Origin: Zooshikella harenae
GTDB taxonomy: Bacteria; Pseudomonadota; Gammaproteobacteria; Pseudomonadales; Zooshikellaceae
Direction of reading: 5' to 3'
Length of the DNA: 40,272 nt
NCBI RefSeq assembly: GCF_018837975.1
Contig: NZ_JAGSOY010000044.1
Span: 1-40,272 of the forward strand
Shown: positions 17,991 through 26,602 of the stretch, one piece after another
Position numbering within the stretch: the first letter of the stretch is position 1
How the letters are laid out: every line of letters starts with the position of its first letter
Position numbers and translations under genes: made by a program
Notes under the pieces: generated by a model
Databases searched by the model: none
Told to the model about the DNA's origin: nothing
The model's input: the letters and a program-made list of their open reading frames with translations, nothing else

Positions 17991-19444
17991 CTGCAGAAGG
18001 AGAATCGTTTTTTTGTCCTGTTCGAACTCAAGCGATAAACCATCCTGACCGTATTGCTGTTCACCTTCAACATGAAAAAGCACTTAGTTATTCTGCTTTA
18101 GATCTGAGTGTCTCGGTTGTTCAACAGCAGTTAGCACAACAGATTTCTCCTGGTGATCAGGTTGTTGTTCAGCTTGGTAACTCGTTTCATCAGGTGGTTT
18201 TGCTACTGGCATTGTGGCGTTGTAGAGCGGTGGTGGTTCCATTAAATCCCGCACTTTCTGCAAAGGCCACTATTCATTTTATAGATAAGGTTGAAGCGTG
18301 TTTTGCCTACCCAGAAAAGACGGCAAATGTGTTGCAGATACCACTCCTTCAATTTTCTTTTCCTAGTCGGGATATGGGGGGGAGGAGGGCGCAACGTCAA
18401 TGTGCCTCTATTTCACTCGGAACAGAAAGGCAGTTGGTGACACTGTTATTTACCTCTGGCTCAACAGGTGAACCCAAAGTAGTTGCCCACAGTTTGGGTA
18501 ATTATTGGGCAAGTGCTCAGGGAACGTTAGCAAAACTTCCACTGGCGTCAGAGGACTGCTGGTTGCTTTCGCTGCCTTTGTATCATGTGGGAGGCTTAGC
18601 CACATTATGGCGGGTGTGGCTGGCAGGTGCAGCATTAGCCATTGCAGAAGATAAGTCATATCAACTGGCCGTTTATCTGCAACTGCCGATTACCCATTGC
18701 TCATTGGTAGCAACGCAACTTCGACGATTGTTGGTGCAAGGATTAGCGAATAACTCAGGACCGTTAAAGGCCATTATTTTGGGTGGAGGACCTGTACCTG
18801 ATTCATTACTTGCAGCGCTGCCATCATCTGTTCAAAGCTGGATGAGTTATGGACTGACAGAAATGACGGCAATGGTCACCCTTGGTCGTTGGCAAGGTGA
18901 CAGCCAGTTAGCTGGAAGTTGTTTGCCTCAGCGAGAAATAACATTACACCCCGATGGGGAAATTTGGGTGAGAGGCGAAACCTTATGCCTTGGTTATTGG
19001 CAACAAGGAACAATTCGCTCGATTCTCAATGACTGGGGCTGGTTTGCCACTCGGGATATAGGTCAATGGTGTCAGCAAGATAAGCTATTACCACCAAAAT
19101 GCTTAAAGGTACTTGGGCGATTAGATGCTCAGTTCATCTCTGGAGGGGAAAATATTCAGCCAGAGGCTATTGAAGCCATACTGTATCAACAAGAAGGTGT
19201 TCAGCGGGCTTTAGTATGTGCCATTGCAGATCAGGAGTTTGGCCTGCGACCTGTTGCGATAGTTGATGTTTCGCATACTTGCCATTGGCAGCCAAATCTG
19301 TGGCAATCTGCAATTATTGAACAGTTCCCTAGGTTTTGTGTGCCTGATCATTGGCTTAAGTGGCCAGTGGCGTTACAGGTTGGAGGTCTAAAGGTGAGCA
19401 GACAACAACTTAAAAAGTGGGCTGAGCTCCAGTTAGAAGCTTAA
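17978..19444 (+). CDS. menE: o-Succinylbenzoate-CoA ligase
   Basis: An ANL-superfamily acyl-CoA synthetase that activates o-succinylbenzoate with ATP and CoA for MenB. It has 488 residues. Motifs: LLFTSGSTGEPKVVAHSLGN (phosphate loop), LPLYHVGGLATLWR, SYGLTEMTAMV, TRDIGQW (hinge aspartate region), LGRLDAQFISGGENIQPEAI, and the C-terminal GGLKVSRQQLKKW with the catalytic lysine region. AGGAGG at 17968-17973, inside menC, sits 4 bases before ATG 17978. It is the last gene of the men cluster; the ThpR-type gene follows after 35 bases. Confidence 0.94.
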   Translation: MGSVAAEGESFFCPVRTQAINHPDRIAVHLQHEKALSYSALDLSVSVVQQQLAQQISPGDQVVVQLGNSFHQVVLLLALWRCRAVVVPLNPALSAKATIHFIDKVEACFAYPEKTANVLQIPLLQFSFPSRDMGGRRAQRQCASISLGTERQLVTLLFTSGSTGEPKVVAHSLGNYWASAQGTLAKLPLASEDCWLLSLPLYHVGGLATLWRVWLAGAALAIAEDKSYQLAVYLQLPITHCSLVATQLRRLLVQGLANNSGPLKAIILGGGPVPDSLLAALPSSVQSWMSYGLTEMTAMVTLGRWQGDSQLAGSCLPQREITLHPDGEIWVRGETLCLGYWQQGTIRSILNDWGWFATRDIGQWCQQDKLLPPKCLKVLGRLDAQFISGGENIQPEAIEAILYQQEGVQRALVCAIADQEFGLRPVAIVDVSHTCHWQPNLWQSAIIEQFPRFCVPDHWLKWPVALQVGGLKVSRQQLKKWAELQLEA

Positions 19445-19479
19445 GTTAATCGTTATATCGGAAATTTGAGCGTAAGTGA

Positions 19480-20175
19480 ATGCCTATGCAGCCTCAAACT
19501 ATGCGACTATTTTGGGCTATTCAGTATCCCCCGGAGCAGGGGAAAAAGCTTATCAAGTGGCTTAATAAGCAAGCTGACTTGTCAGGTCTATCTAAGATAC
19601 GAGGGATTCGTTGGCTTGATCCAGCATTCTTACACTGCACCTTGCATTTTATGGAAGCGTTTCCTGTGGAAGCCATTCCTGGCATGGTGGAGCAAGTCCA
19701 GTCGCAAGTCAGCTTGCTGCCTTTAAAAGAAGGGAGTGGAGCATTTAGTTGCGAGCTAGATCAATGGCATTTACTACCAAGACCAGCAAAACCAAGGGTT
19801 CTCGTATTATCTTTAGTCCCTGAAAAGTTGCTGGCTCGTTTTGCAAGCATGTTGCAACAAACAGCAGTAAGGTGCTTGGAGACAGTGGGAAAAGCTGGAG
19901 AACAGGTGGAGGCTCATTTTTTTGCACAAAAGGGAGATTCGACGGCTTATCAAAGAGCACAGCATAAAAAAGCATTCTTTGCTCATCTCAGTGTCGCTCG
20001 AGGAAAGCCTGAGGTGCTTAAGCAATTATACCGTGGAGTTGCTGAGCTTCCGGATAACTTGAAGGTTTTTACTGTTAATAAACTGGTACTCATTGCCAGT
20101 GAGTTACAACCCCAAGGGGCTCAGTATTATGTGCTGGCAACTGTTCCCCTTGAAAGTACTGTGGGTGATGTTTAG
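19480..20175 (+). CDS. thpR: RNA 2',3'-cyclic phosphodiesterase-like 2H phosphoesterase (ThpR/LigT type)
   Basis: A protein of 231 residues with both catalytic histidine motifs of the 2H family: H52-C-T54-L in DPAFLHCTLHFME and H169-L-S171-V in AHLSVARGK. The start (MRLFWAIQYP after a short lead) resembles ThpR proteins that hydrolyse 2',3'-cyclic phosphate RNA ends. It is longer than the usual 175-190 residues; the extra residues lie between the two motifs (FFAQKGDSTAYQRAQHKK). The gene lies 35 bases after menE on the same strand and may be co-transcribed; no functional link to menaquinone is evident. The ribosome site is weak. Its last 4 bases overlap the convergent gene at 20172. Confidence 0.82.
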   Translation: MPMQPQTMRLFWAIQYPPEQGKKLIKWLNKQADLSGLSKIRGIRWLDPAFLHCTLHFMEAFPVEAIPGMVEQVQSQVSLLPLKEGSGAFSCELDQWHLLPRPAKPRVLVLSLVPEKLLARFASMLQQTAVRCLETVGKAGEQVEAHFFAQKGDSTAYQRAQHKKAFFAHLSVARGKPEVLKQLYRGVAELPDNLKVFTVNKLVLIASELQPQGAQYYVLATVPLESTVGDV

Positions 20176-20498
20176 TAGGCCATTGCTGCTGCACTATAAT
20201 CTTCAGCTAAATCAACAGTGTAATCCAAACCATAAATACGCATCTCGGTGATTAACTGCTGATCGGGAAGTTGCTGGTAGTGCTTAATTAATAATGCACG
20301 ATATACCGCCAAAAGTATTTCATCACTCAGTTGCTGAACTTGTTGACGTGAGTAAACGCTTTGCCCAATAAGAAACTGTTGAATCACTTCATTATTCGTA
20401 TTGCGCTGCATAATTGTGTCAACTAAGGTCACAATAAGTTTGTGGGTGGTACTATCCTGATGAGTACTAAGAGCCTGATGAGCACTAAGAGCAGGCAT
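20172..20498 (-). CDS. Hypothetical protein
   Basis: A protein of 108 residues, predicted mainly helical (HKLIVTLVDTIMQRNTNNEV, QVQQLSDEILLAVYRALLIK). No signal peptide or membrane span. AAGGAGA sits about 7 bases before ATG 20498, a strong ribosome site that decides this start over the longer frame from 20516. Tail-to-tail overlap of 4 bases with the ThpR-type gene. I do not recognise a family. Confidence 0.72.
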   Translation of the reverse strand: MPALSAHQALSTHQDSTTHKLIVTLVDTIMQRNTNNEVIQQFLIGQSVYSRQQVQQLSDEILLAVYRALLIKHYQQLPDQQLITEMRIYGLDYTVDLAEDYSAAAMAY

Positions 20499-20626
20499 GA
20501 TTAATCTCCTTATCATTCATTGACTGTTTTGGGTTTGGCTCAGTATAGGATCAGAAATAACACACATCATTCTTCCAGTATGCTATACAACCTAAAGAAG
20601 CATAGCATTATTACAGGACTACGGTG

Positions 20627-20833
20627 ATGATTAGTCACTTTATTAAACTTTATAATTATAACGATGATAAGCTGGATAAATTTCAGAAGCGGCGGATAGC
20701 AGTTGAAGCAGCATTAGAACTTATTAAGGTAAATGCTTCTAGCAGCACTAATTTGTCATCAGATATGAGCCAGCTTGAGCGTTATACTAATCTTATTCAG
20801 CAAGTGCTTGATCCTGACCATCACTCGCCATGA
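20627..20833 (+). CDS. Hypothetical small protein
   Basis: A protein of 68 residues, charged and helical (DDKLDKFQKRRIAVEAALEL, SQLERYTNLIQQVLD). AGGA at 20614-20617 is 9 bases before ATG 20627; GTG 20624 is the alternative. Divergent from the previous gene. Its stop overlaps the start of a short broken reading frame (20830-20981). No family recognised. Confidence 0.6.
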   Translation: MISHFIKLYNYNDDKLDKFQKRRIAVEAALELIKVNASSSTNLSSDMSQLERYTNLIQQVLDPDHHSP

Positions 20834-20981
20834 TGGATTATTTTGAAGGGGAAATTTGTATGAAGGATTATTCAGGCTTACAACAGTTGAATAATTTGTC
20901 CCTTGAAATTAGATATGTTCTTGTAAGAGGCATAATCGTTTAATTGATACGGTAATAAATGAGTTAAATCAGCTTGTTTGA
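20830..20981 (+). pseudogene. Possible frameshifted small gene
   Basis: ATG 20830 overlaps the stop of the preceding gene (ATGA) and opens a 37-codon frame ending at 20943, with an internal ATG 20860 preceded by AAGGGG. The protein (KDYSGLQQLNNLSLEIRYVL) stops soon after, but a different frame continues without a break as RHNRLIDTVINELNQLV to the stop at 20979-20981. The two parts together look like one helical protein of about 50 residues with a single frame change near 20920. This could be decay, a sequencing error, or chance in a short region. Confidence 0.3.
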
Positions 20982-21449
20982 ATGCATTTTTAACCAGAAT
21001 TGCTCTTGGCTGTGATTGTGAAATAGTTTATTTAGCGGCTGAATATTAATTCCTGCGGTATCAATGACACTGTAACTAATCCAGCATTCAGGACATCGGT
21101 TTTCTGATGGTATATCGTCTTGTTCAATGGTATTTTTTATAATCACACCATTATCAAAATAATAGGTTGTTTCAACTTCTCTCATTTCGATACCCTCATC
21201 AAGATAGCTATTTTTCCTTTCGAACTGTTTGACGACTAAAACGGGTGTTTTTTGACCATGAATGGCCTGAAGTGCGGCTTTCATCAATGAAGTCATCACC
21301 CGTTGGATATGGCGAGGAATAGGTGCATATGGGACAGTAGACATACAGGCACTTGACATTGTACCGCCCACCGCTTCAATGGTGGATGAGTCGCCCATTT
21401 CTTTGGTTAATTGATAGAAATACCCATTTGTCAGAGCAATACCAACCAA
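20964..21449 (-). CDS. Hypothetical protein, uncertain 5' end
   Basis: A predicted protein of up to 161 residues. The only start giving the full frame is TTG 21449, with no ribosome site; ATG 21398 and ATG 21359 are shorter options. The C-terminal part looks like real protein (VVKQFERKNSYLDEGIEMRE, TTYYFDNGVIIKNTI) and contains a CPEC pair (ENRCPECWISYSV) that might bind a metal or form a disulfide. In another minus-strand frame just upstream a short stretch reads ALIGDADTHIGSAV before a stop, so the gene may be 5' truncated or frameshifted. I do not recognise the family. Confidence 0.45.
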   Translation of the reverse strand: MVGIALTNGYFYQLTKEMGDSSTIEAVGGTMSSACMSTVPYAPIPRHIQRVMTSLMKAALQAIHGQKTPVLVVKQFERKNSYLDEGIEMREVETTYYFDNGVIIKNTIEQDDIPSENRCPECWISYSVIDTAGINIQPLNKLFHNHSQEQFWLKMHSNKLI

Positions 21450-22128
21450 ACTAAACAGCTGAGCCTATGTGTGTATCTGCATCTCCAATCAATGCAACGG
21501 ATACTGATTAAATGTAGTTTTGGCTAAACAGTGATCATTTTCTTTACCTTTGCTGCTAAAAAGTGTGCAATATGCCACATGCATGTTTACTTTATTTCGA
21601 TATAAATTAACATAACGCTACAATACGAATAAAATCGTAACTGAAAGTGGGTGATACACAATAAATAAAGTAATCGGTTTATTAGTTTTTTCTAAATTAA
21701 AAGGTATGTTTGTAAGTCAATAATAAACTAAGCGAGTAAATAATAAACAATGGTAACTTATGTATAACGATAATAATTTTTAAATTAACGCTAGGGCATT
21801 TCTCCGAAATTAATTGGAGAGTCCTGTCAAATACAAAAAAATAGCAACTTTATACCTGCTGCGAATAGTTTGGCTGGCCTGTAAGGGGCACGGCTATGGG
21901 TGGTAAATGTTAAAATTAATCGCGTAAGGTATCGTTAAAAATAGCGAGTGGGATTGCTATTTATACAAGCGTTTGGATTTGTTATTTGACGGCTAGGCCC
22001 TAAAAAAACATCACTGTATGTAAAGCCCGTTAATGGAAAAAGGTGTGAGTGTATCTCATACCATGATCAGCCATTTGCTGACTAAGTCTGTAATACGTTG
22101 TTAAGCCCAGCAATACTAGGGGATATGC
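21450..22128. other. Long AT-rich intergenic region upstream of the ABC transporter operon
   Basis: About 680 bases without a credible gene. Two small structures are visible: an imperfect palindrome TCTCC (21801-21805) / GGAGA (21816-21820) around an AATTAATT core, and a hairpin AAATAGC (21939-21945) / GCTATTT (21956-21962). AATAATAAAC-like stretches recur around 21718-21750. The promoter and any operator of the transporter should lie here; I could not fix a -35/-10 pair. Confidence 0.45.
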
Positions 22129-23865
22129 ATGGCCTTACTTGAAGTAAAAAATCTAAAAATAGAATTCCCATCCCGTCATGGTGTAGCTGTTGCGGTAGAA
22201 GGTGTGAGCTTTGAAGTCAATTCTGGTGAAATTCTAGGATTGGTAGGGGAAAGTGGAGCCGGTAAATCCACCATTGGTAATGCAGTTATTGACTTGCTCA
22301 GCCCTCCAGGCAAAGTGGCTGGTGGGGATGTTTATTTAAAAGGTGAAAAAATTTCAAGCTTGTCCCCGAGCCGTATGCGACAGATTCGTGGTGCAGAAAT
22401 AGGCTTTATTTTTCAAGACCCAATGACATCGCTCAACCCTTTATTTACGGTTGAAGATCAATTAATGGAAACAATCTTGGCTAATCTTAAGGTTACCCAA
22501 GAAGAAGCCAGGCAGAAAGCGCTGAATATGCTGGAACAGGTGGGTATACCTGAGCCAGAAATACGCATAAAACAATACCCTCATCAGTTCTCAGGTGGTA
22601 TGAGGCAACGTGTAGGAATTGCCATTGCACTGAGTGCGGATCCCTCTCTGATTATTGCTGATGAACCTACAACGGCACTGGACGTTTCTATTCAAGACCA
22701 AATATTGCAATTAATTCGCTCGTTATGTAAAAAACGACAGGTTGGGTGTATCTTGGTCACCCACGATATGGGGGTGATTGCTAATATCACGGATAGAGTA
22801 GCAGTGATGTATCAGGGGCATCTAGTGGAAAGTGGTACTACAGAACAAATTTTGCAGCGTCCTGAACACCCTTACACGAAGAGTTTAATTAGTGCTGTGC
22901 CACGATCAGATATAAAATTAAAACGCTTTCCATTGGTGAATTATATTGAAAAAGCCAGTGTAGAATTTAGTCAAATAGATGTGTCTAATCATTGGTTAGG
23001 GCAAGCCGGTGCATGTGATGTTTCGTCAGTGGCGGCCGGAGATGATTTACTTCGGGTTGAACATGTAAATCTGCGATTTATTACCAAAAATGCATTACTT
23101 GCGAAAAACCGTCGTTACATTCAAGCCTCAGATGATGTTTCTTTTACCGTAAAAAAAGGTGAGACATTTGGTCTTGTTGGTGAAAGTGGCAGTGGCAAGT
23201 CAACTATTGCTCGAGTAATAGCCGGTATTTATCCTCCAGAATCAGGCAAAATATTTTTTGCTGATCAAGAAATTAGTGCGATGAGTGAGCGCGAGCGTCG
23301 CCCTATCCGACGTCAGATTCAAATGGTTTTTCAAAATCCGTACTCATCCATGAATCCACGAATGCGAGTGTTTGATATTATTGCGGAGCCTATTTATTTT
23401 CATAAATTAGCTGGCAGTCGGCAGGAAGTGGAAATGATTGTGGGGGATTTGCTTGATCACGTTGGTTTAGGACGTCGAGCAGGTATTAAATATCCGCATG
23501 AGTTTTCAGGGGGGCAGCGTCAACGTATTTCGATTGCACGGGCATTAGCAACACGGCCTCAGTTGCTTATTTGTGATGAACCAACCTCAGCACTTGATGT
23601 TTCAGTGCAAGCGCAAATTCTAAATTTACTTAAAGACTTACAGGATGAGCTGGGTTTAACGATGTTATTTATTTCCCATGATTTGCCTGTTATACGTCAG
23701 ATGTGTGATCGTGTTTCAGTGATGCGTTACGGTAAAATTCTTGAGCAAAATGAAACTGAGATACTCTTTGTATCACCACAGCACGACTATACCAAAAACT
23801 TACTCGCACTAATGCCACATATGGACCATTTATCCCATGAGGGATTATTGGTTCAGGAAGGCTAA
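22129..23865 (+). CDS. Fused double ATPase of a peptide-type ABC importer (DppD-DppF type)
   Basis: A protein of 578 residues with two complete ABC ATPase domains in one chain, as in GsiA or YejF. Domain 1: Walker A GESGAGKST starting at residue 40, signature FSGGMRQRVGIA, Walker B SLIIADEPTTALD. Domain 2: Walker A GESGSGKST starting at residue 351, signature FSGGQRQRISIARAL, Walker B LLICDEPTSALD. The linker carries the peptide-transporter type C-terminal extension after HPYTKSLISAVPR. ATG 22129 follows AGGGGA by 6 bases. It is the first gene of a four-gene unit and powers import through the two permeases downstream. Confidence 0.94.
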   Translation: MALLEVKNLKIEFPSRHGVAVAVEGVSFEVNSGEILGLVGESGAGKSTIGNAVIDLLSPPGKVAGGDVYLKGEKISSLSPSRMRQIRGAEIGFIFQDPMTSLNPLFTVEDQLMETILANLKVTQEEARQKALNMLEQVGIPEPEIRIKQYPHQFSGGMRQRVGIAIALSADPSLIIADEPTTALDVSIQDQILQLIRSLCKKRQVGCILVTHDMGVIANITDRVAVMYQGHLVESGTTEQILQRPEHPYTKSLISAVPRSDIKLKRFPLVNYIEKASVEFSQIDVSNHWLGQAGACDVSSVAAGDDLLRVEHVNLRFITKNALLAKNRRYIQASDDVSFTVKKGETFGLVGESGSGKSTIARVIAGIYPPESGKIFFADQEISAMSERERRPIRRQIQMVFQNPYSSMNPRMRVFDIIAEPIYFHKLAGSRQEVEMIVGDLLDHVGLGRRAGIKYPHEFSGGQRQRISIARALATRPQLLICDEPTSALDVSVQAQILNLLKDLQDELGLTMLFISHDLPVIRQMCDRVSVMRYGKILEQNETEILFVSPQHDYTKNLLALMPHMDHLSHEGLLVQEG

Positions 23866-23986
23866 TTTACCCATATGAAAATGTGGGTCAAATTCTGCAA
23901 TCTGGCTATTTCACTAGTAAGTAAAGTGCTATAGAAATAACCAGCGAGTGGAAATGATATCTTATGATAATAATAGGAGTACATAC

Positions 23987-25540
23987 ATGAGAAGAGGAGT
24001 TGCCTTACTAGCCAGCGCGTTTCTGGCTACGACGCTCAGTGCGGGGGTTATCGCTAAAACCTTAAAGGTTGCTTATGATGCTGATCCAGTATCACTTGAT
24101 CTTCATGAGCAATTGTCTGGTGGCACACTACAATTGTCGCATATGGTTGCTGACCCACTGGTACGATGGACGCAAGAATTAAAATTTGAAGGTCGCTTGG
24201 CTGAGCGGTGGGAGCGTATTGATGATAGAACAATTCGTTTTTATCTTCGTAAAGGTGTTAAATTTCACTCAGGCAATGAGTTCACAGCATTAGACGTTAA
24301 GTGGACGTTTAATCGCTTAAGAACCAGCCCAGACTTTAAAGCTATTTTTGCGCCTTTTGAATCGGCAAAAGTGGTAGATCGTTACACGGTAGACTTGGTA
24401 ACGAATAAGCCTTATCCGTTACTGTTGAACGTAGCGACCTATATTTTCCCTTTGGATAGTAAGTTCTATACAGGCTTTGATGGAAATGGTAAATCTAAGG
24501 ATGCTTTGGTAAAACATGGTAATTCTTATGCTTCTCGCCATATTTCTGCAACAGGTCCGTTTGTTGTGGCGCAACGTGAGCAAGGAGTTAAAGTTGAATT
24601 TAAGCGCTTTGACGGTTACTGGGATAAAAAATCACCAGGTAATGTGTCAGAAGTCGTTTTAACACCGATTAAAGAAGATGCAACGCGTGTATCGGCATTA
24701 CTGGCGGGTGATGTTGATTTTATCAATCCTGTGCCACCCACTGATTATAATCGCTTAGAGAAAAGTGACAAGATTGATATGATTTCACTGGAAGGAACAT
24801 GGATTGTCACCTTACAGTTAAATCAAAAACGTGTTGAAGCTTTTAAAAATCCAAAAGTAAGACTTGCGATTGATTATGCTGTTAACAATGCTGGTATAGC
24901 TAAAAAGCTAATGAAAGGCATGGGAACACCTGCTGCGCAGTTAAGTCCTAAGGGTTACATGGGCCATTCTGATGATATCAAGTTACGCTATGACTTGAAA
25001 AAAGCAAAGCAGCTTATGAAAGAAGCAGGTTATGAAAAAGGCCTTAAAGTGACAATGATGGCACCCAATAACCGTTATGTTAATGATGCTAGAATTGCAC
25101 AAGCTGTGGCAAATATGTTGGCTAAAATCAATATTAAGGTTGATTTGAAAACGATGCCAAAAGCGCAATATTGGCCTGAGTTTGATAAGCGTGCTGCAGA
25201 TATTATGATGATTGGCTGGCACTCTGATACAGAAGACTCTGCAAACTTTATTGAGTTTCTTGCTATGTGCCCAAATTCTGAAACGGGCTATGGGCAATAC
25301 AACAGTGGTAACTATTGTAACCCTGAAGTTGATAAACTGGTGGTAAAAAGCTCAGAAGAAACTGACCTGGCTAAACGCCAAGCCATACTGCAGAAAGCTG
25401 AAAATATCCTTTATAATGAAGCCGCATTTGTTCCTCTTCATTGGCAAGACCCAGCTTGGGCTGCAAGAAAAAATATTCAGTTAGCGCCTGTTGTTAATGT
25501 TATGAATTTCCCTTATTTGGGCGATCTAGTCGTTAAATAA
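23987..25540 (+). CDS. Family 5 extracellular solute-binding protein of the peptide-type ABC importer
   Basis: A 517-residue precursor with a signal peptide (MRRGVALLASAFLATTLSAG, cleavage probably after VIA) and the SBP_bac_5 fold. Visible family features: DPVSLDLHEQ near the mature N-terminus, RLAERWERIDDRTIRFYLRK, GVKFHSGNEFTALDVKWTFN, SATGPFVVAQ, VRLAIDYAVN, and the C-terminal FVPLHWQDPAWAARKNI. It binds the substrate in the periplasm; peptides are the usual ligand, but opines and sugars also occur in this family, so the ligand is open. AGGAG at 23975-23979 is 7 bases before ATG 23987, deciding this start over GTG 23948. A hairpin follows the stop. Confidence 0.93.
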   Translation: MRRGVALLASAFLATTLSAGVIAKTLKVAYDADPVSLDLHEQLSGGTLQLSHMVADPLVRWTQELKFEGRLAERWERIDDRTIRFYLRKGVKFHSGNEFTALDVKWTFNRLRTSPDFKAIFAPFESAKVVDRYTVDLVTNKPYPLLLNVATYIFPLDSKFYTGFDGNGKSKDALVKHGNSYASRHISATGPFVVAQREQGVKVEFKRFDGYWDKKSPGNVSEVVLTPIKEDATRVSALLAGDVDFINPVPPTDYNRLEKSDKIDMISLEGTWIVTLQLNQKRVEAFKNPKVRLAIDYAVNNAGIAKKLMKGMGTPAAQLSPKGYMGHSDDIKLRYDLKKAKQLMKEAGYEKGLKVTMMAPNNRYVNDARIAQAVANMLAKINIKVDLKTMPKAQYWPEFDKRAADIMMIGWHSDTEDSANFIEFLAMCPNSETGYGQYNSGNYCNPEVDKLVVKSSEETDLAKRQAILQKAENILYNEAAFVPLHWQDPAWAARKNIQLAPVVNVMNFPYLGDLVVK

Positions 25541-25558
25541 TTCGCTTTTATTATAAAT

Positions 25559-25598
25559 GCATACCCGCAGACTTTTGTTTAAAAAGTATGCGGGATGC
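25559..25598 (+). promoter_or_regulatory. Intercistronic hairpin between binding-protein and permease genes
   Basis: Arms GCAT-A-CCCGCA (25559-25569) and TGCGGGATGC (25589-25598) pair with one bulged A; an alternative pairing GCATAC/GTATGC overlaps it. There is no T-run. Hairpins after binding-protein genes in ABC operons commonly protect the upstream mRNA, giving more binding protein than permease. The ATG at 25595 lies inside the stem, which argues for the permease start at 25625. Confidence 0.55.
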
Positions 25599-25624
25599 AG
25601 CTCATAAGTTGTGGTTGTCAAGTT

Positions 25625-26602
25625 ATGATCATATTTTTGCTGAAGCGTCTGCTGCAAGCAGTTGTGGTGATGTTTATCATCAGTCTGATAGGGTTTACGA
25701 TTAAAGACTCGTTAGGTGACCCTGTCAGAGAAATGGTGGGTGAGTCTGTTTCAGAAGAAGAACGTGAGGCATTACGTGAAAGTTTAGGGCTAAATGATCC
25801 TTTTATGGTGCAGTATGGTCGCTTTTTAAAAGGCGCTGTACAAGGTGACCTAGGACAATCTTATTTTTATAAAAAACCTGTAACTGATGTCATAATAGCT
25901 AAGTTGCCAGCAACACTGGAGCTGGTTTTTGGGGCTACGCTTATTATTGTATTTTTTTCCGTCCCATTAGGCGTATATTGTGCAATAAAACCTCGAAGCT
26001 GGTTAACGAAATGTATTATGGGGGCTAGTATTGTTGGTATTTCTGTCCCTGTGTTTTTAACCGGTATTTTTTTGATGTTTATTTTTGGTGTTATACTCAA
26101 TTACCTTCCCGTTTTTGGGCGAGGTGAATTAATATCAATGTGGGGTCCATGGGAAACGGGCTTGTTCACATTAGATGGGTTAGCCCATTTGATTTTACCC
26201 AGCATAACTTTATCCAGTTTGATGCTACCGTTATTTATTCGTTTAATACGTTCTGAAATGACGGAAGTTTTACATAGTGAGTATATTAAATTTGCTTGGG
26301 CAAAAGGTTTGGATAAATATCGAATCTGGTTTCGGTTAGCACTTAAAAATACCATGTTACCAGTGATTACCGTGGGTGGCGTACAGATAGGTACCATGGT
26401 TGCGTACACTATTTTGACAGAAACTGTTTTCCAATGGCCTGGCATGGGCTTTATGTTTTTAGAAGCCATTAATCGAAGTGATACACCACTTATAATTGGT
26501 TACTTGGTTGTTGTCGGGTTAATATTTGTTATTACCAATACGTTGGTCGATTTAATTTATGGCTTTATTGATCCAACAATAAAAGTGGCTGGAGGGAAGT
26601 AA
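25625..26602 (+). CDS. ABC importer permease, DppB type
   Basis: A protein of 325 residues with about six membrane spans and the BPD_transp_1 domain. The start MIIFLLKRLLQAVVVMFIIS, and then DSLGDPVREMVGESVSEEER and LRESLGLNDPFMVQYGRFL, are typical of DppB. The EAA-type cytoplasmic loop is seen as EYIKFAWAKGLDKYRIWFRL. ATG 25625 gives the family N-terminus; ATG 25595 adds 10 residues and lies in the hairpin stem. Its stop overlaps the next ATG by one base (TAATG). Confidence 0.93.
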   Translation: MIIFLLKRLLQAVVVMFIISLIGFTIKDSLGDPVREMVGESVSEEEREALRESLGLNDPFMVQYGRFLKGAVQGDLGQSYFYKKPVTDVIIAKLPATLELVFGATLIIVFFSVPLGVYCAIKPRSWLTKCIMGASIVGISVPVFLTGIFLMFIFGVILNYLPVFGRGELISMWGPWETGLFTLDGLAHLILPSITLSSLMLPLFIRLIRSEMTEVLHSEYIKFAWAKGLDKYRIWFRLALKNTMLPVITVGGVQIGTMVAYTILTETVFQWPGMGFMFLEAINRSDTPLIIGYLVVVGLIFVITNTLVDLIYGFIDPTIKVAGGK

